A DNA stretch of 64,000 bases from contig CAYVVD010000002.1 of NCBI GenBank assembly GCA_964454975.1, positions 62,001 through 126,000 of the forward strand, written 5' to 3'. The notes under the pieces are model-generated. The model was not told where the DNA came from, did not search any database, and saw only the letters and a program-made list of their open reading frames with translations. The DNA is from CAYVVD01 sp964454975 (GTDB lineage: Bacteria; Bacteroidota; Ignavibacteria; Kapaibacteriales; UBA2268). Positions 26,889 to 35,905 of this stretch are shown here, in pieces; the first letter of the stretch is position 1, and every line of letters begins with the position of its first letter. Made by a program: the position numbers and the translations under genes.

Positions 26889-28004
26889 CTACTTTTCCAC
26901 ATCTGTATAAACGCGCTGGACTCTGCGGTGTAAGTTTGTTGTGATTTCGTATGGTACTGTCCCTGCAAGTTCAGCTAATTCATAGACATAAATTGTTTCA
27001 TCACCCTGTTTACCAATTAACGTGACTTCGTCGCCAATTTTTACATCTGCTTCACCAATTTCCAGCATAAGCTGGTCCATACAGACAGAACCGGCTATTC
27101 TGAACGACTGCCCGTTTATTAATGCTCTGCCCTTATTTGTAAGACCCCATGGATAGCCATCACCATATCCGATTGGGACAAGGGCTATCTTTGTATCTTT
27201 TTCAGCAATATACCTACGGGAGTACCCAACGCTTTCTCCTTTTGCCGCATCCTTAATTAGCACGACCCTGGATTTTAATTCAAGCACAGGTTTAAGTCCC
27301 ATTTCTTTAGCTAAGGCCTTTTCAGTCATATTACCGTATAGTGCAATGCCCGTCCGCACCATATTATATCTTGCTTCAGGAAAGTTCAGGATTCCTGCAG
27401 AATTGAGTGCATGGATAAATCTAAAATTTTTACCTGACGAATTAAGTTCTTCGAGCAGAATATTGAATTTTTCAATTTGCTTTTGTGTATGTTTTTTCTC
27501 TTCATGCTCTGCAGCGCCGAGATGAGTTAAAATCCCATGAATATTGACATTTTTATATTCCGATGCGAATTCCAGGAATTGCAATGAATCCCCAGGTTTG
27601 ATACCTTCACGGTGCATACCGGTGTCAATAAACAAATGAACATTAATAATTGTATTCTGCTTCTTTGCTTCCTCGTCAAGGGAGACAAGGGTATCTTTGG
27701 AGTTAAGCACAGTTTCAAGTCCAAGCTCAACAATTTTCCCTGATAGATCTGGAGTTTCCGGCACGATTAGAATAATATTGCCATTATCTCCACTTTGCCT
27801 AAGTTCCAAGGCCTCATACAAATAGGCCACTCCAAGGTAGTTTATACCTGCCTGCCTTAGATTTCGTGCTATCTCAATAGCGCCGTGACCATAAGCATTT
27901 GCTTTTATTACAGCAAGTATTTCAGCATCTTCGGTATGTTGCCTGATTTTTTCGAGATTATGCAATAAATGGTTAGTGTTGACTACTGCAACAGTGCTTC
28001 TCAT
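26889..28004 (-). CDS. alr: Alanine racemase
   Basis: A 371-residue fold-type III PLP enzyme. AVIKANAYGHGAIEIA holds the PLP-binding lysine, the segment FIDTGMHREG follows the barrel strand, MVRTGIALYG lies at the phosphate-binding side, and SVGYSRRYIA carries the catalytic tyrosine of the opposite subunit. It makes D-alanine for peptidoglycan. The length matches the family. It is divergent from the lipoprotein gene at 28108; about 100 bp between them must hold both promoters. scpA follows 55 bp downstream in the same direction. Confidence 0.95.
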   Translation of the reverse strand: MRSTVAVVNTNHLLHNLEKIRQHTEDAEILAVIKANAYGHGAIEIARNLRQAGINYLGVAYLYEALELRQSGDNGNIILIVPETPDLSGKIVELGLETVLNSKDTLVSLDEEAKKQNTIINVHLFIDTGMHREGIKPGDSLQFLEFASEYKNVNIHGILTHLGAAEHEEKKHTQKQIEKFNILLEELNSSGKNFRFIHALNSAGILNFPEARYNMVRTGIALYGNMTEKALAKEMGLKPVLELKSRVVLIKDAAKGESVGYSRRYIAEKDTKIALVPIGYGDGYPWGLTNKGRALINGQSFRIAGSVCMDQLMLEIGEADVKIGDEVTLIGKQGDETIYVYELAELAGTVPYEITTNLHRRVQRVYTDVEK

Positions 28005-28107
28005 TCTAAAAATATCCCTCTTTATGCCGATATTGCGAATATAACTTACAAAATTAACTTCGATTGACTAAATTTACATGATTTTTCATTCACAGGCAGG
28101 AAAAAAA

Positions 28108-29826
28108 ATGGCTAAATTTATAATTCCCATCATGTTACTTCTAATCTCCTGCTCCAGCGATGTTACCAAAAAAGTATGTCCCGGTAAGCTTGATGAAAAC
28201 AACCTCGGGCCTGAAATCAACTCCGACTTTGATGAATTTGCGCCAAAAGTAAATGATGGCACTCTCTACTTCATACAAAATGATATAGGAACAGAAGAAA
28301 GCAGTTCACATGGGCCTGACAATTTCATCTTAAAAGGTGTCGATCTTGCTGCAATGAAACCTGTTGATGATATTTACTTTCCAAAATGGCTTTTCAGAAG
28401 CTATACTACTCCAACCATGATAGAAAACAACGGAGTCCTGAGCGCCATTTTTGCAGCAAACCTGCAAGATGGGGATGAATGGAACAGCGCCATTTACAAG
28501 ATTGAGAATTTCGGGAAGGACTCAACCGTAAAAAAAATTGATGAATTTACAAACACGGGTGTTTACGTTTCATATCCAGATATAAGCAAGAATGGAGAAT
28601 ACATGGCTTTTACATCTGAGCTGGCCAATTCATCATCAGATTTTGATTTATTTATATCTATGAAGGAGGGGAATTCCTGGAGCAAACCTCTCGAGCTCAA
28701 AAACCTGAATACATCCGGAAGGGAGTTTGCACCATCATTTGATGATAATCTAAATATTTTTTATGCCGGTGAAACAGTTGATGCCGGTTTCGACATATAC
28801 TTTGCCAGGTTCAACGGTTCCGGTTGGGACAACCCGCTTAGGCTCAGCTACCCAATCAACTCAAAACAAGATGAATTTGGTGCCGTTGCTCATGATGGTT
28901 ATATTTACTTGTCTTCCAACAGGGATACCGTTTGTGGTGATTTTGACATTTACAGGTATAAGCTTTGCGGGCCTGTGCTGCTTGATATTGTGATTGAAGC
29001 CGCGGACAAACCTGTACCGTTATCCGGCAAGGCAATGCTTTCCTCACCGGATGGTTCAGTTCTCGGTGAATATTACATTGGCAACACAGGAAGGATGACA
29101 ATTGAGGTTGAGGGTGATAAAGAATACGTGCTTAGCTTCACAAGCGATTGTTTTGACGATGAATCGTATGTGTACGAGTTTGATACACCATGCTCCGACA
29201 GCAAAACAGTGAACATACAGGCTAAATTCCCCATAGAGGCGAAAAAAAGGGAATTTACTTTTGAGGAGTATGATGTCCCCTTCTTTGTTTCAGGATATTA
29301 CTACCCCAATACACCAGAGAATCTATATGACCTTAGATTAAAATTTAAGTATAAGTTATTCGGTTTCGATGACAGCACCCGTTATATAGAAGAGCCGGGA
29401 GCAGAATATGACGATTATTCAAAAGCTGTAGCTGAGGCGCTTGACGAGGTAATACAATACATCTACACCGCCGCATTCGATGAAAGCGGAGAATGTTACT
29501 CAGGTGCAGACAGCATAGTAGTAACGGTATTTGGTTTTGCAGATCCAAGAGGAATTTCACCGATTGCTGCTTATGCAGGCGATAACATTGATTCGCCTGA
29601 ACGTGGGCTTAGCATTATGCGGGGAGACAATTTGAACAATGATTTATTGTCCCGCCTAAGGGCTTATTTCACAATGAGTTACATAAAAGAAAAACTGCAA
29701 AACCAGGTCAGGGGCGGTGTGCCTCCAGGCAAAGTGATATTCAGAACTAAAGGAATGGGGATTGATGTTAACGAAGAGCTTCCTGATATACTAAAAAGGC
29801 GGGTAACTGTAACAGTGGAGTATTAA
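28108..29826 (+). CDS. Lipoprotein with PD40-type beta-propeller and OmpA-like C-terminus
   Basis: A lipoprotein of 572 residues. The start at 28108 is preferred over an ATG at 28078 because AGGAAA lies just upstream and it directly gives the signal MAKFIIPIMLLLISCSS with a lipobox cysteine. The middle has WD40-like PD40 repeats such as YPDISKNGEYMAFTSE, FAPSFDDNLNIFYAGE and YLSSNRDTVCGDFDIYRY, followed by a carboxypeptidase-regulatory-like segment. The last 130 residues (VVTVFGFADPRGIS to RRVTVTVEY) resemble an OmpA peptidoglycan-binding domain with a long insertion. This architecture is common in Bacteroidota envelope proteins, including PorE-like T9SS components. Function here is not established. 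Confidence 0.75.
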   Translation: MAKFIIPIMLLLISCSSDVTKKVCPGKLDENNLGPEINSDFDEFAPKVNDGTLYFIQNDIGTEESSSHGPDNFILKGVDLAAMKPVDDIYFPKWLFRSYTTPTMIENNGVLSAIFAANLQDGDEWNSAIYKIENFGKDSTVKKIDEFTNTGVYVSYPDISKNGEYMAFTSELANSSSDFDLFISMKEGNSWSKPLELKNLNTSGREFAPSFDDNLNIFYAGETVDAGFDIYFARFNGSGWDNPLRLSYPINSKQDEFGAVAHDGYIYLSSNRDTVCGDFDIYRYKLCGPVLLDIVIEAADKPVPLSGKAMLSSPDGSVLGEYYIGNTGRMTIEVEGDKEYVLSFTSDCFDDESYVYEFDTPCSDSKTVNIQAKFPIEAKKREFTFEEYDVPFFVSGYYYPNTPENLYDLRLKFKYKLFGFDDSTRYIEEPGAEYDDYSKAVAEALDEVIQYIYTAAFDESGECYSGADSIVVTVFGFADPRGISPIAAYAGDNIDSPERGLSIMRGDNLNNDLLSRLRAYFTMSYIKEKLQNQVRGGVPPGKVIFRTKGMGIDVNEELPDILKRRVTVTVEY

Positions 29827-29930
29827 TCTTAGCAAATATTCTGAATATAAATTAATGATGATTCTTGCTTCACTTTGATAATTTTGTAAACTTATGTTTA
29901 GCATGGAATTAAGGAATAAAAGGAGGAATG

Positions 29931-31481
29931 ATGAAACCGTTTGCTAATTGCATCCCTGTTGATTTCTCAATATCTGATATCGACAAACAACAAAAAGCTG
30001 CTATTGAAAAAGTAAGGGCTCAGTTTGGTAAAGAATACCCTAATATCATCAATGGTGAGGAAGTGTTTACAAGCAAGAAGACACTTTCATACAACCCCGC
30101 AAATCACGATGAATTAATTGGAACCTTCCAGAAAGGCGGAAAGGATGATGCCGAGAAAGCAATCCAGTCGGCTTATGAAGCTTTTCAATCCTGGAAGAAA
30201 GTTCCTGCATGGGAAAGAGCTGAATATTTATTCAAGGCTGCGGAAATCTGTCGCCAGCGCAAATATGAAATAAATGCATGGATGATTTCCGAAGTTGGAA
30301 AGAATTATGCAGAAGCAGAAGCAGATACCTGTGAAGCTATAGACTTCCTTGAGTTTTACGGCCGGGAAGCAATCCGTTATGGCGAGTTGCAACCTGTTAC
30401 ACCATACCCAAATGAAATCAACGAGTATTTTTATATCCCGCTCGGTGTAGGGCTGGCAATTCCGCCATGGAATTTCCCGTTTGCAATAATGGTGGGTATT
30501 ACAACTGCTGCAATTGCAGCAGGTAACACAGTTGTAATGAAACCGTCATCAGATGCTCCGATGATGGCATGGTTATTAGCAGACATTTTGCGTGAAGTAG
30601 GATTGCCCAAAGGTGTACTGAACTACTTCGTTGCTAGCGGAGCTGAAGCCGGCGATTATATGGTTGAGCATCCGAAAACACGATTTATCTCCTTTACAGG
30701 CTCAATGGAAGTGGGCTTGAGAATTAACGAGCTTGCAGCAAAGAAGCATCCCGAGCAGGTTTGGATTAAGCGGGTTATCGCTGAAATGGGCGGAAAAGAT
30801 ACTATAATCGTAGAAGATGATGCTGATATGGACAAAGCGGTTGAAGGTGTTTTTGTTTCTGCATTTGGATTCCAGGGGCAAAAGTGCTCTGCATGCTCAC
30901 GTGTTGTAGTTAATGAGAAAATATATGACGAATTTATTAACAGGTTGAAAGCACGTGCCGACAAGAATCAAATCGGCGACCCGAGAGACAACATCTATTC
31001 CGGCCCGGTAATCAACAAGAGCGCTGAAGAATCAATCCTCGGATATATTCAAAAGGGAATCGAGGAAGGAGGCAGGCTGATTATCGGCGGTAAGAAAATA
31101 GAAGGAATGAACGGCAACTTCATTGAGCCGACTATTATTGCAGATGTAAAGCCGAAAGACACAATCTCACAAGAGGAGATATTCGGCCCTGTACTGGCTG
31201 TAATCAAATCGAAGAACTTCGACGATGCCCTGGAAATCACAAATAATACTATATACGGACTTACAGGCGGTATTTTCTCTGAAAGCGAAGAGAAGCTTGC
31301 AAGGGCAAGGGAAGAGTTCCATGCAGGAAACCTTTACTTCAACAGGAAGTGCACAGGCGCTTTGGTTGATGTGCAACCATTCGGCGGCTTCAATATGTCC
31401 GGCACCGACTCAAAAGCCGGCAGCCGCGATTACCTGATGCTATTCATGCAGGGTAAATCCGTAGCCAATAGGCTGAAATAA
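29931..31481 (+). CDS. L-glutamate gamma-semialdehyde (P5C) dehydrogenase
   Basis: An aldehyde dehydrogenase of 516 residues (517 if the upstream ATG at 29928 is used). AGGAGG ends 4 bases before 29931 but only 1 base before 29928, so the second ATG is chosen. Motifs are IPPWNFPFAI (catalytic Asn), the FTGSMEVG nucleotide loop, AEMGGKDTIIVEDDAD (general-base Glu), FGFQGQKCSACSRVV (catalytic Cys) and EEIFGPVLAVI. The N-terminal extension with NIINGEEV and the GKDTIIV and QKCSACSR wording match the PruA/RocA group, which oxidises glutamate semialdehyde from proline or arginine to glutamate with NAD. No proline dehydrogenase gene is adjacent. The region 29827-29927 contains taattttg, a possible Bacteroidota-type -7 element. 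Confidence 0.9.
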   Translation: MKPFANCIPVDFSISDIDKQQKAAIEKVRAQFGKEYPNIINGEEVFTSKKTLSYNPANHDELIGTFQKGGKDDAEKAIQSAYEAFQSWKKVPAWERAEYLFKAAEICRQRKYEINAWMISEVGKNYAEAEADTCEAIDFLEFYGREAIRYGELQPVTPYPNEINEYFYIPLGVGLAIPPWNFPFAIMVGITTAAIAAGNTVVMKPSSDAPMMAWLLADILREVGLPKGVLNYFVASGAEAGDYMVEHPKTRFISFTGSMEVGLRINELAAKKHPEQVWIKRVIAEMGGKDTIIVEDDADMDKAVEGVFVSAFGFQGQKCSACSRVVVNEKIYDEFINRLKARADKNQIGDPRDNIYSGPVINKSAEESILGYIQKGIEEGGRLIIGGKKIEGMNGNFIEPTIIADVKPKDTISQEEIFGPVLAVIKSKNFDDALEITNNTIYGLTGGIFSESEEKLARAREEFHAGNLYFNRKCTGALVDVQPFGGFNMSGTDSKAGSRDYLMLFMQGKSVANRLK

Positions 31482-31495
31482 ATTCATGATATTTG

Positions 31496-31560
31496 CCACC
31501 TCAGAGGTGGTACTATCTATATTCATTCATCCGATAACGCAGAGTTATCGGATGAATGAA
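31496..31560. repeat. REP-like palindrome pair
   Basis: Two palindromes lie side by side. CCACCT-cag-AGGTGG spans 31496-31510. A perfect 17-bp stem TTCATTCATCCGATAAC with 5-base loop gcaga spans 31522-31560. The second interrupts the 3' part of the GyrI-like gene on the minus strand. Short palindromes of this style are typical REP elements mobilised by RAYT transposases, though none is encoded here. The stem also follows the aldehyde dehydrogenase stop and could help end its transcript. Confidence 0.6.
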
Positions 31561-32022
31561 AATTGCGATGTGTAGAATCCGGACAGAAAGTCCGTCGGTT
31601 ATTTTCTCCAACTTGATTTTATTTAATGCAGGCGGATTCTTTTTTTCGCGAAGTTGAGCGCCATAAAATTCAACATCCTTTTGTTTAATAAAATCGGGGA
31701 CTATGATACCCAGGTTCCAGCACCAATTTACTTTTTTCATGTTGGTAAAATCGGGATTATCATCTGCCCGCCACTGCCCTTCGAGCGGAAGTATGTTGTA
31801 GTTCGGGCCTTCCCCGTCTTTCATCCTTCCAGACTTCATTGTGTATGACAGTCCGTAGAGCACTTCGATAGCTTCCCCGAAGTCTTTGCTTGTGTTTGGA
31901 TCGCCGATACCTTCAATTGTAATGTACTGAAACTCAGGTACTTAAATAACTGATATTTTCCCTTTGCGTTGAGAAATAAAAGGCTTTAGTAGTCTTCTCA
32001 GGTCAGGCATTTCCGTTAGCAT
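31513..32022 (-). pseudogene. Broken GyrI-like domain protein gene
   Basis: One minus-strand frame from ATG 32022 reads MLTEMPDLRRLLKPFISQRK and then ISVI, a TAA stop at 31942-31944, VPEFQYITIEGIGDPNTSKD, LYGLSYTMK, GEGPNYNILPLEGQWRADD, NWCWNLGIIVPDFI, KKNPPALNKIKLEKITDGLS and VRILHIA. This matches the GyrI-like small-molecule-binding family (COG4832). The frame has an in-frame stop after about 26 codons. The last third of the normal protein is missing: after HIA the sequence is replaced by codons from the REP-like palindrome at 31522-31560. The frame is intact elsewhere, so decay is recent. A restart after the stop could still yield a fragment, but it would lack the conserved end. Confidence 0.75.
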
Positions 32023-32101
32023 CTTCTTTTTAGATTCAATTTAATGCTTGGGGTTTATTTTTGCTTGCCGGAGTTTGCTAAGAAAAATGGTGTTGAAGAA
32101 T

Positions 32102-32128
32102 TCCGACAGGGTTTAGAACCCTGTCGGA
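32102..32128. terminator. TCCGACAGGGTT stem-loop after yicC
   Basis: TCCGACAGGGTT and AACCCTGTCGGA form a perfect 12-bp stem with a 3-base loop, 11 bp past the yicC stop on the minus strand. Downstream T content is modest (attcttc), so it may be a weak terminator, or another dispersed palindrome. Confidence 0.5.
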
Positions 32129-32138
32129 GTTAGTTGAT

Positions 32139-33011
32139 TTACTCAATATTCTGAGCCTGCTCGCGGATACGTTCAATTTCCTCTTTCAGGCTGACTACGT
32201 GCTGTGATATAATAGCGTCATTAGCCTTAGAACCGATGGTATTTACCTCGCGGTGCATTTCCTGCAGCAGGAAAGTAATTTTCCTACCGACCGGTTCTTT
32301 TGATTTTAATAAGTCATGGAAGTATTTTATATGTGAGTGCAGACGCACACATTCCTCTGCAATATCCAGTTTGTCTGCCATTAGTACCATTTCCATCTGG
32401 AGGCGTTGCTCATCAATTTCATCGTTTTCGAAGAGTTGGGCAATGCGCTGTCGAATTTTTTCTCTTTCAGTTGGTATGCGTTCGATACCAAGAGATTCAA
32501 CTTCCTCAACAATATTGTGGATGTTATTAATCCTTATGGAGAAATCTTTATTGATGTTTTGGCCTTCTCTTTTGCGTCCCTGCTCGAGTATCTTAATTGC
32601 TTCTCTAAGCCCTTTTTTAACTATTCTGATTTCATTGGACTCATCCCCAATTCCCTCTTTTTCCATGAAGTCCTCTGAAAACAGCAGCAGGTTTTCCAAA
32701 CTTACTGCGTCGCGGATTTTGAGCTTGCTCTTAAGCTGTTTTAAAGATTGAAAGTATGCCGATGCTTTTTCATGGTTTAGCTTTACCTCTCCAACATTGT
32801 CATACTCAAAACTTACAAACAAATTAATCGTCCCCCGAGCAATTGCTTTGCGAATTATTTCGCGTAATTCAATTTCGTATTTAATGATATTTCTCGGCAG
32901 CTTACAGGATATTTCCAAGTTCCTGCCATTAAGGCTTTTAAGTTCAACATTTACATTAATACCATTTTCACTAAGTTCTTTCTTAGCAAAGCCTGTCATA
33001 CTTTTTAACAT
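32139..33011 (-). CDS. YicC-family endoribonuclease
   Basis: A 290-residue YicC protein starting MLKSMTGFAKKE, the near-invariant family N-terminus. It contains ELKSLNGRNLEISCKLPR and ends in the conserved LLQEMHREVNTIGSKANDA block followed by VSLKEEIERIREQAQNIE. YicC proteins form multimeric RNA-binding rings with endoribonuclease activity and affect small-RNA turnover and stationary-phase survival. It is the last gene of a four-gene minus-strand operon, 3 bp after the gamma carbonic anhydrase gene, and is followed by a stem-loop. Confidence 0.92.
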   Translation of the reverse strand: MLKSMTGFAKKELSENGINVNVELKSLNGRNLEISCKLPRNIIKYEIELREIIRKAIARGTINLFVSFEYDNVGEVKLNHEKASAYFQSLKQLKSKLKIRDAVSLENLLLFSEDFMEKEGIGDESNEIRIVKKGLREAIKILEQGRKREGQNINKDFSIRINNIHNIVEEVESLGIERIPTEREKIRQRIAQLFENDEIDEQRLQMEMVLMADKLDIAEECVRLHSHIKYFHDLLKSKEPVGRKITFLLQEMHREVNTIGSKANDAIISQHVVSLKEEIERIREQAQNIE

Positions 33012-33014
33012 AAT

Positions 33015-33569
33015 TCACCTATTTCCTTGTTTCAATTGTTCCCTGTATTCAATTACGTACTGCACGTAATTCGTAGCAGTTGTTCTTACTCTTTCTATTT
33101 CATCATCCCTTAAATCGCGAATTACTTTTGCAGGGACCCCCGCAACCAAAGTACCTGTAGGTACAATAAATCCCTCTCTTACTACTGCCCCTGCTGCAAC
33201 AAGAGAATCTGATTCGACAATGCTGCCGTCCAGGACACATGCTCCTATTCCTATCAGACAACTGTCGTGAATTGTAGCTCCGTGAAGAGTAACTGAATGT
33301 GCAACACCAACATTATTTCCAACATTTAAGGGGAATTTTTTGTTGGTTACATGAAGCATGCTCATATCCTGAATGTTCGTATTCTTACCAATTCGTATGT
33401 AATGAACGTCTCCCCTGATCACGCAGTTGTACCAGACAGAACTATTCTCATTGATTTCAACATCCCCAATTACACGCACACCCTCGCACAAAAACACACT
33501 TGGGTGTATTATAGGTGTAATACCGTTGTAGGTGATTATACTTGCATTATTTCCGGTTTCGAGTTTCAT
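33015..33569 (-). CDS. Gamma-class carbonic anhydrase-like protein
   Basis: A 184-residue left-handed beta-helix protein built of hexapeptide repeats. DVEINENSSVWYNCVIRGDV, IRIGKNTNIQDMSMLHVTNK and NVGVAHSVTLHGATIHDSCL carry the three histidines that hold the metal between subunits in gamma carbonic anhydrases such as Cam and YrdA. It may hydrate CO2 or have a related acyl-transfer role; many members lack measured activity. Its start overlaps the stop of the upstream lipoprotein gene by 4 bp, and yicC follows after 3 bp. Confidence 0.9.
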   Translation of the reverse strand: MKLETGNNASIITYNGITPIIHPSVFLCEGVRVIGDVEINENSSVWYNCVIRGDVHYIRIGKNTNIQDMSMLHVTNKKFPLNVGNNVGVAHSVTLHGATIHDSCLIGIGACVLDGSIVESDSLVAAGAVVREGFIVPTGTLVAGVPAKVIRDLRDDEIERVRTTATNYVQYVIEYREQLKQGNR

Positions 33570-34786
33570 GGCAGTAGTTTATCAAATGGTGTATCATCGA
33601 GAGCAAGAATATATATCCTGTTTAGCCCGCACAAAACCATAGCGCCATTTTCGAGTATCCCCGGTTGCATATTTACATCCGGGTATTCAACAAGTGAAAT
33701 TGATTTATACAAATCAAGATTCTGCCTGTTGAGGAGAAACAGCCCCGGCCCTTCGCTTGCGATACCGGAAAATATGATTTTTCTCTCACCGATTATTAGT
33801 GGGGATGCAATGGCGACATCCATATAAAGCTTGTCTTTTGTCTCTCCCCCCTTGCCAAAGCTATACACGGTATTGATTTGTTGGCCGATACCAGAGGTAA
33901 AACTAACTACAAATACTTCGCCTTTATCGCTTACAGAAATATATTTTGGAAGGCCCGAAATTGTTTTTTTCCATAATTCATCTCCATTGTCGCCAATGCA
34001 GTATAAATTTGTGATCTTCCTGTCTTCCTGATTAATTACACCGGTGAGATAAATTTTTCCATTATGAACTACCGGATAGCCAACCAACCGGACTCTATCA
34101 AACGGCAAGGAAAGTAGTTCATAACCGTTTGGTTCAACTACAAAAAGTGTGTCAGATTCACTGATTGTATTCGATGTAACAAAATATACAATATGCCCTG
34201 CATCCGATGCAAAAGTACGGCTGATAGTGTCGTCGTGGAATCGTTTCCAAACAAGATTGCCATTGAAATCCAGTTTGAATATCACTTTGCTCTGTTCTGC
34301 GGCTATAATACCATACTCATCAACAAGGATATTCGAGTAAATTGCAGGTGAATCGCAAACATTTCTGATATCAAACTTCCAGTTTTGCTTGTTACTATTG
34401 TAAGAATAGACAGTACCATTTTTAAGCAAAACATATATATTCCCTGCACTGTCTGCAGCACAAGAGAGGGCGCGAGCAGAGGAGTCCGGGAAAAAGCTAT
34501 ATTCCAGATCATTCATATCAAGTATGCTTATCCTGCCTGAAGTCTGTGGATATAAGATTTTGTCCCCTTTCAATATCAGAGGATACGAAGCAATTCCAGT
34601 TGTATCTTCAAAATCAGGTGTTATTTCCCTGATGTATCCGGTGCTGATGGAAATATGTTCAAATGTGTTAGTCCTGCCCGGATTACCATAGAGGTTGACG
34701 GTTTCCGGCGGTTCATAATCATTGCCGGAGCAAGATATGAACAAGGCTGACAGAATCAATAGGATGTATTTAGTGTTCTTAAGCAA
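33566..34786 (-). CDS. Lipoprotein with PQQ-like beta-propeller
   Basis: A 406-residue lipoprotein. The signal MLKNTKYILLILSALFISCSG has a lipobox cysteine at about 20. The rest is a chain of blade-like repeats with GNIYVLLKNGTVYSYN, YGIIAAEQSKVIFKLDFNGNLVWKRF, GKIYLTGVI and GDELWKK, which resemble PQQ/BamB-type propellers. These usually serve as protein-interaction platforms in the envelope. It lies between the SUMF1 lipoprotein gene, 3 bp upstream, and the gamma carbonic anhydrase, 4-bp overlap, so the two lipoproteins are probably made together. Function is unknown. Confidence 0.8.
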   Translation of the reverse strand: MLKNTKYILLILSALFISCSGNDYEPPETVNLYGNPGRTNTFEHISISTGYIREITPDFEDTTGIASYPLILKGDKILYPQTSGRISILDMNDLEYSFFPDSSARALSCAADSAGNIYVLLKNGTVYSYNSNKQNWKFDIRNVCDSPAIYSNILVDEYGIIAAEQSKVIFKLDFNGNLVWKRFHDDTISRTFASDAGHIVYFVTSNTISESDTLFVVEPNGYELLSLPFDRVRLVGYPVVHNGKIYLTGVINQEDRKITNLYCIGDNGDELWKKTISGLPKYISVSDKGEVFVVSFTSGIGQQINTVYSFGKGGETKDKLYMDVAIASPLIIGERKIIFSGIASEGPGLFLLNRQNLDLYKSISLVEYPDVNMQPGILENGAMVLCGLNRIYILALDDTPFDKLLP

Positions 34787-34789
34787 AAT

Positions 34790-35824
34790 TTATTTGTTTC
34801 TTACTAACCTGATACCTGTGGCATAGATATAGCTTAAATTATAGTTTCTGTTTGATGAACGTACCAGGGAGTTTCCGGAATCGTAAGCGCCGCCACGCGC
34901 AACCCTCCTGAATCCACCGGAAGGACCTTTTGGATCAATATCTTCTCCCAGTGAATAGTAATTATCAGAGTAATTGTCCCAGCACCATTCCCATACATTT
35001 CCGTGCATATCGTAAATATCAAAATCATTTGGCATTTTCCTGCCAATCGAGTGCGGATTAAATCCCGAGTTAGCATCATACCAGCCCATCTCTTCGATGT
35101 TTCCTGTCCCTGATATGTCAAAATCACTTCCTGCGCGGCAGGCATATTCCCATTCAGCTTCAGTCGGTAATCTCCAACCATCATTACCAGATTCCCATAT
35201 CACGGCATTGCCATTTATTTCATAGCATGTATCGAGACCCTGCAATTTTGAGATCTCGTTACAGAACTGAACTGCTTTCATCCAGCTTATGCTGTCCACG
35301 GGAAAGTCCCGCAGGTCATCTTCGCTGATATTGCCTGTAACGGCATAGTATTGCTGATTCGTTATTTCATATTTAGAAATGAGGAATGGTTTGGTAATTG
35401 TAACATTACGCACCGGTTTTTCGTCCATCTGGCCACGCTCGCTCCCCATATTGAAGCTGCCTGAAGGTATCTCTAGAGTTTCGATTACAGGGTACGCCCT
35501 AATATCAACCGATACGGTATTAGAAGTATCGCTGTTTACAACTGCAATACTATTTAAATTCATCCCGGGGGCAATAGCAAGCTTTACAAGCCTGTCATTC
35601 CACTTCGCGCAGTCTGCCGATTTTACTTTCAGGGTAGAATTGTAGAGCAGGAATGCATTTTCACCGGGTAATCCAAAATTTGTACCTGAAATGCTGATAG
35701 TATCCCCAATTTCAGGCTCATCCGGCGAAATTGATAAAATCTGTGGCGGTCCTGTTCTTATAGGGTCATCCTCACAGCCATAAATTAGAACTAAAAAAAG
35801 AGCTAAAAGTATTAACTTGCTCAT
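34790..35824 (-). CDS. Lipoprotein with IPT/TIG and SUMF1 (formylglycine-enzyme-like) domains
   Basis: A 344-residue lipoprotein. The ATG at 35824 is chosen; an in-frame TTG 12 bp upstream only adds four residues. The signal MSKLILLALFLVLIYGC gives a lipobox. An IPT/TIG immunoglobulin-like domain follows (PQILSISPDEPEIGDTISI, about 30-110), then a SUMF1 domain with IPSGSFNMGSERGQMDEKPV, WRLPTEAEWEYACRAG, DMHGNVWEWCWD and ARGGAYDSGNS ending GIRLVRN. The C-terminal cysteine pair of true formylglycine-generating enzymes is not seen, so a structural role, as in the SUMF1 lipoproteins GldJ/GldK of T9SS, is more likely. It begins the minus-strand operon down to yicC. Confidence 0.85.
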   Translation of the reverse strand: MSKLILLALFLVLIYGCEDDPIRTGPPQILSISPDEPEIGDTISISGTNFGLPGENAFLLYNSTLKVKSADCAKWNDRLVKLAIAPGMNLNSIAVVNSDTSNTVSVDIRAYPVIETLEIPSGSFNMGSERGQMDEKPVRNVTITKPFLISKYEITNQQYYAVTGNISEDDLRDFPVDSISWMKAVQFCNEISKLQGLDTCYEINGNAVIWESGNDGWRLPTEAEWEYACRAGSDFDISGTGNIEEMGWYDANSGFNPHSIGRKMPNDFDIYDMHGNVWEWCWDNYSDNYYSLGEDIDPKGPSGGFRRVARGGAYDSGNSLVRSSNRNYNLSYIYATGIRLVRNK

Positions 35825-35905
35825 TTTGATTCCCAATTTGGAATAATTTACAAATATACGATAAAGAGTTTAAGAGTATAAACCAAATTCGGCTATAGGG
35901 AAATA

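Noticed and set aside
32236..33069. Several plus-strand frames of 76-171 codons opposite yicC
   Set aside because: Low-complexity Ser/Phe/Leu-rich translations typical of the antisense of a coding region; yicC itself is unambiguous.
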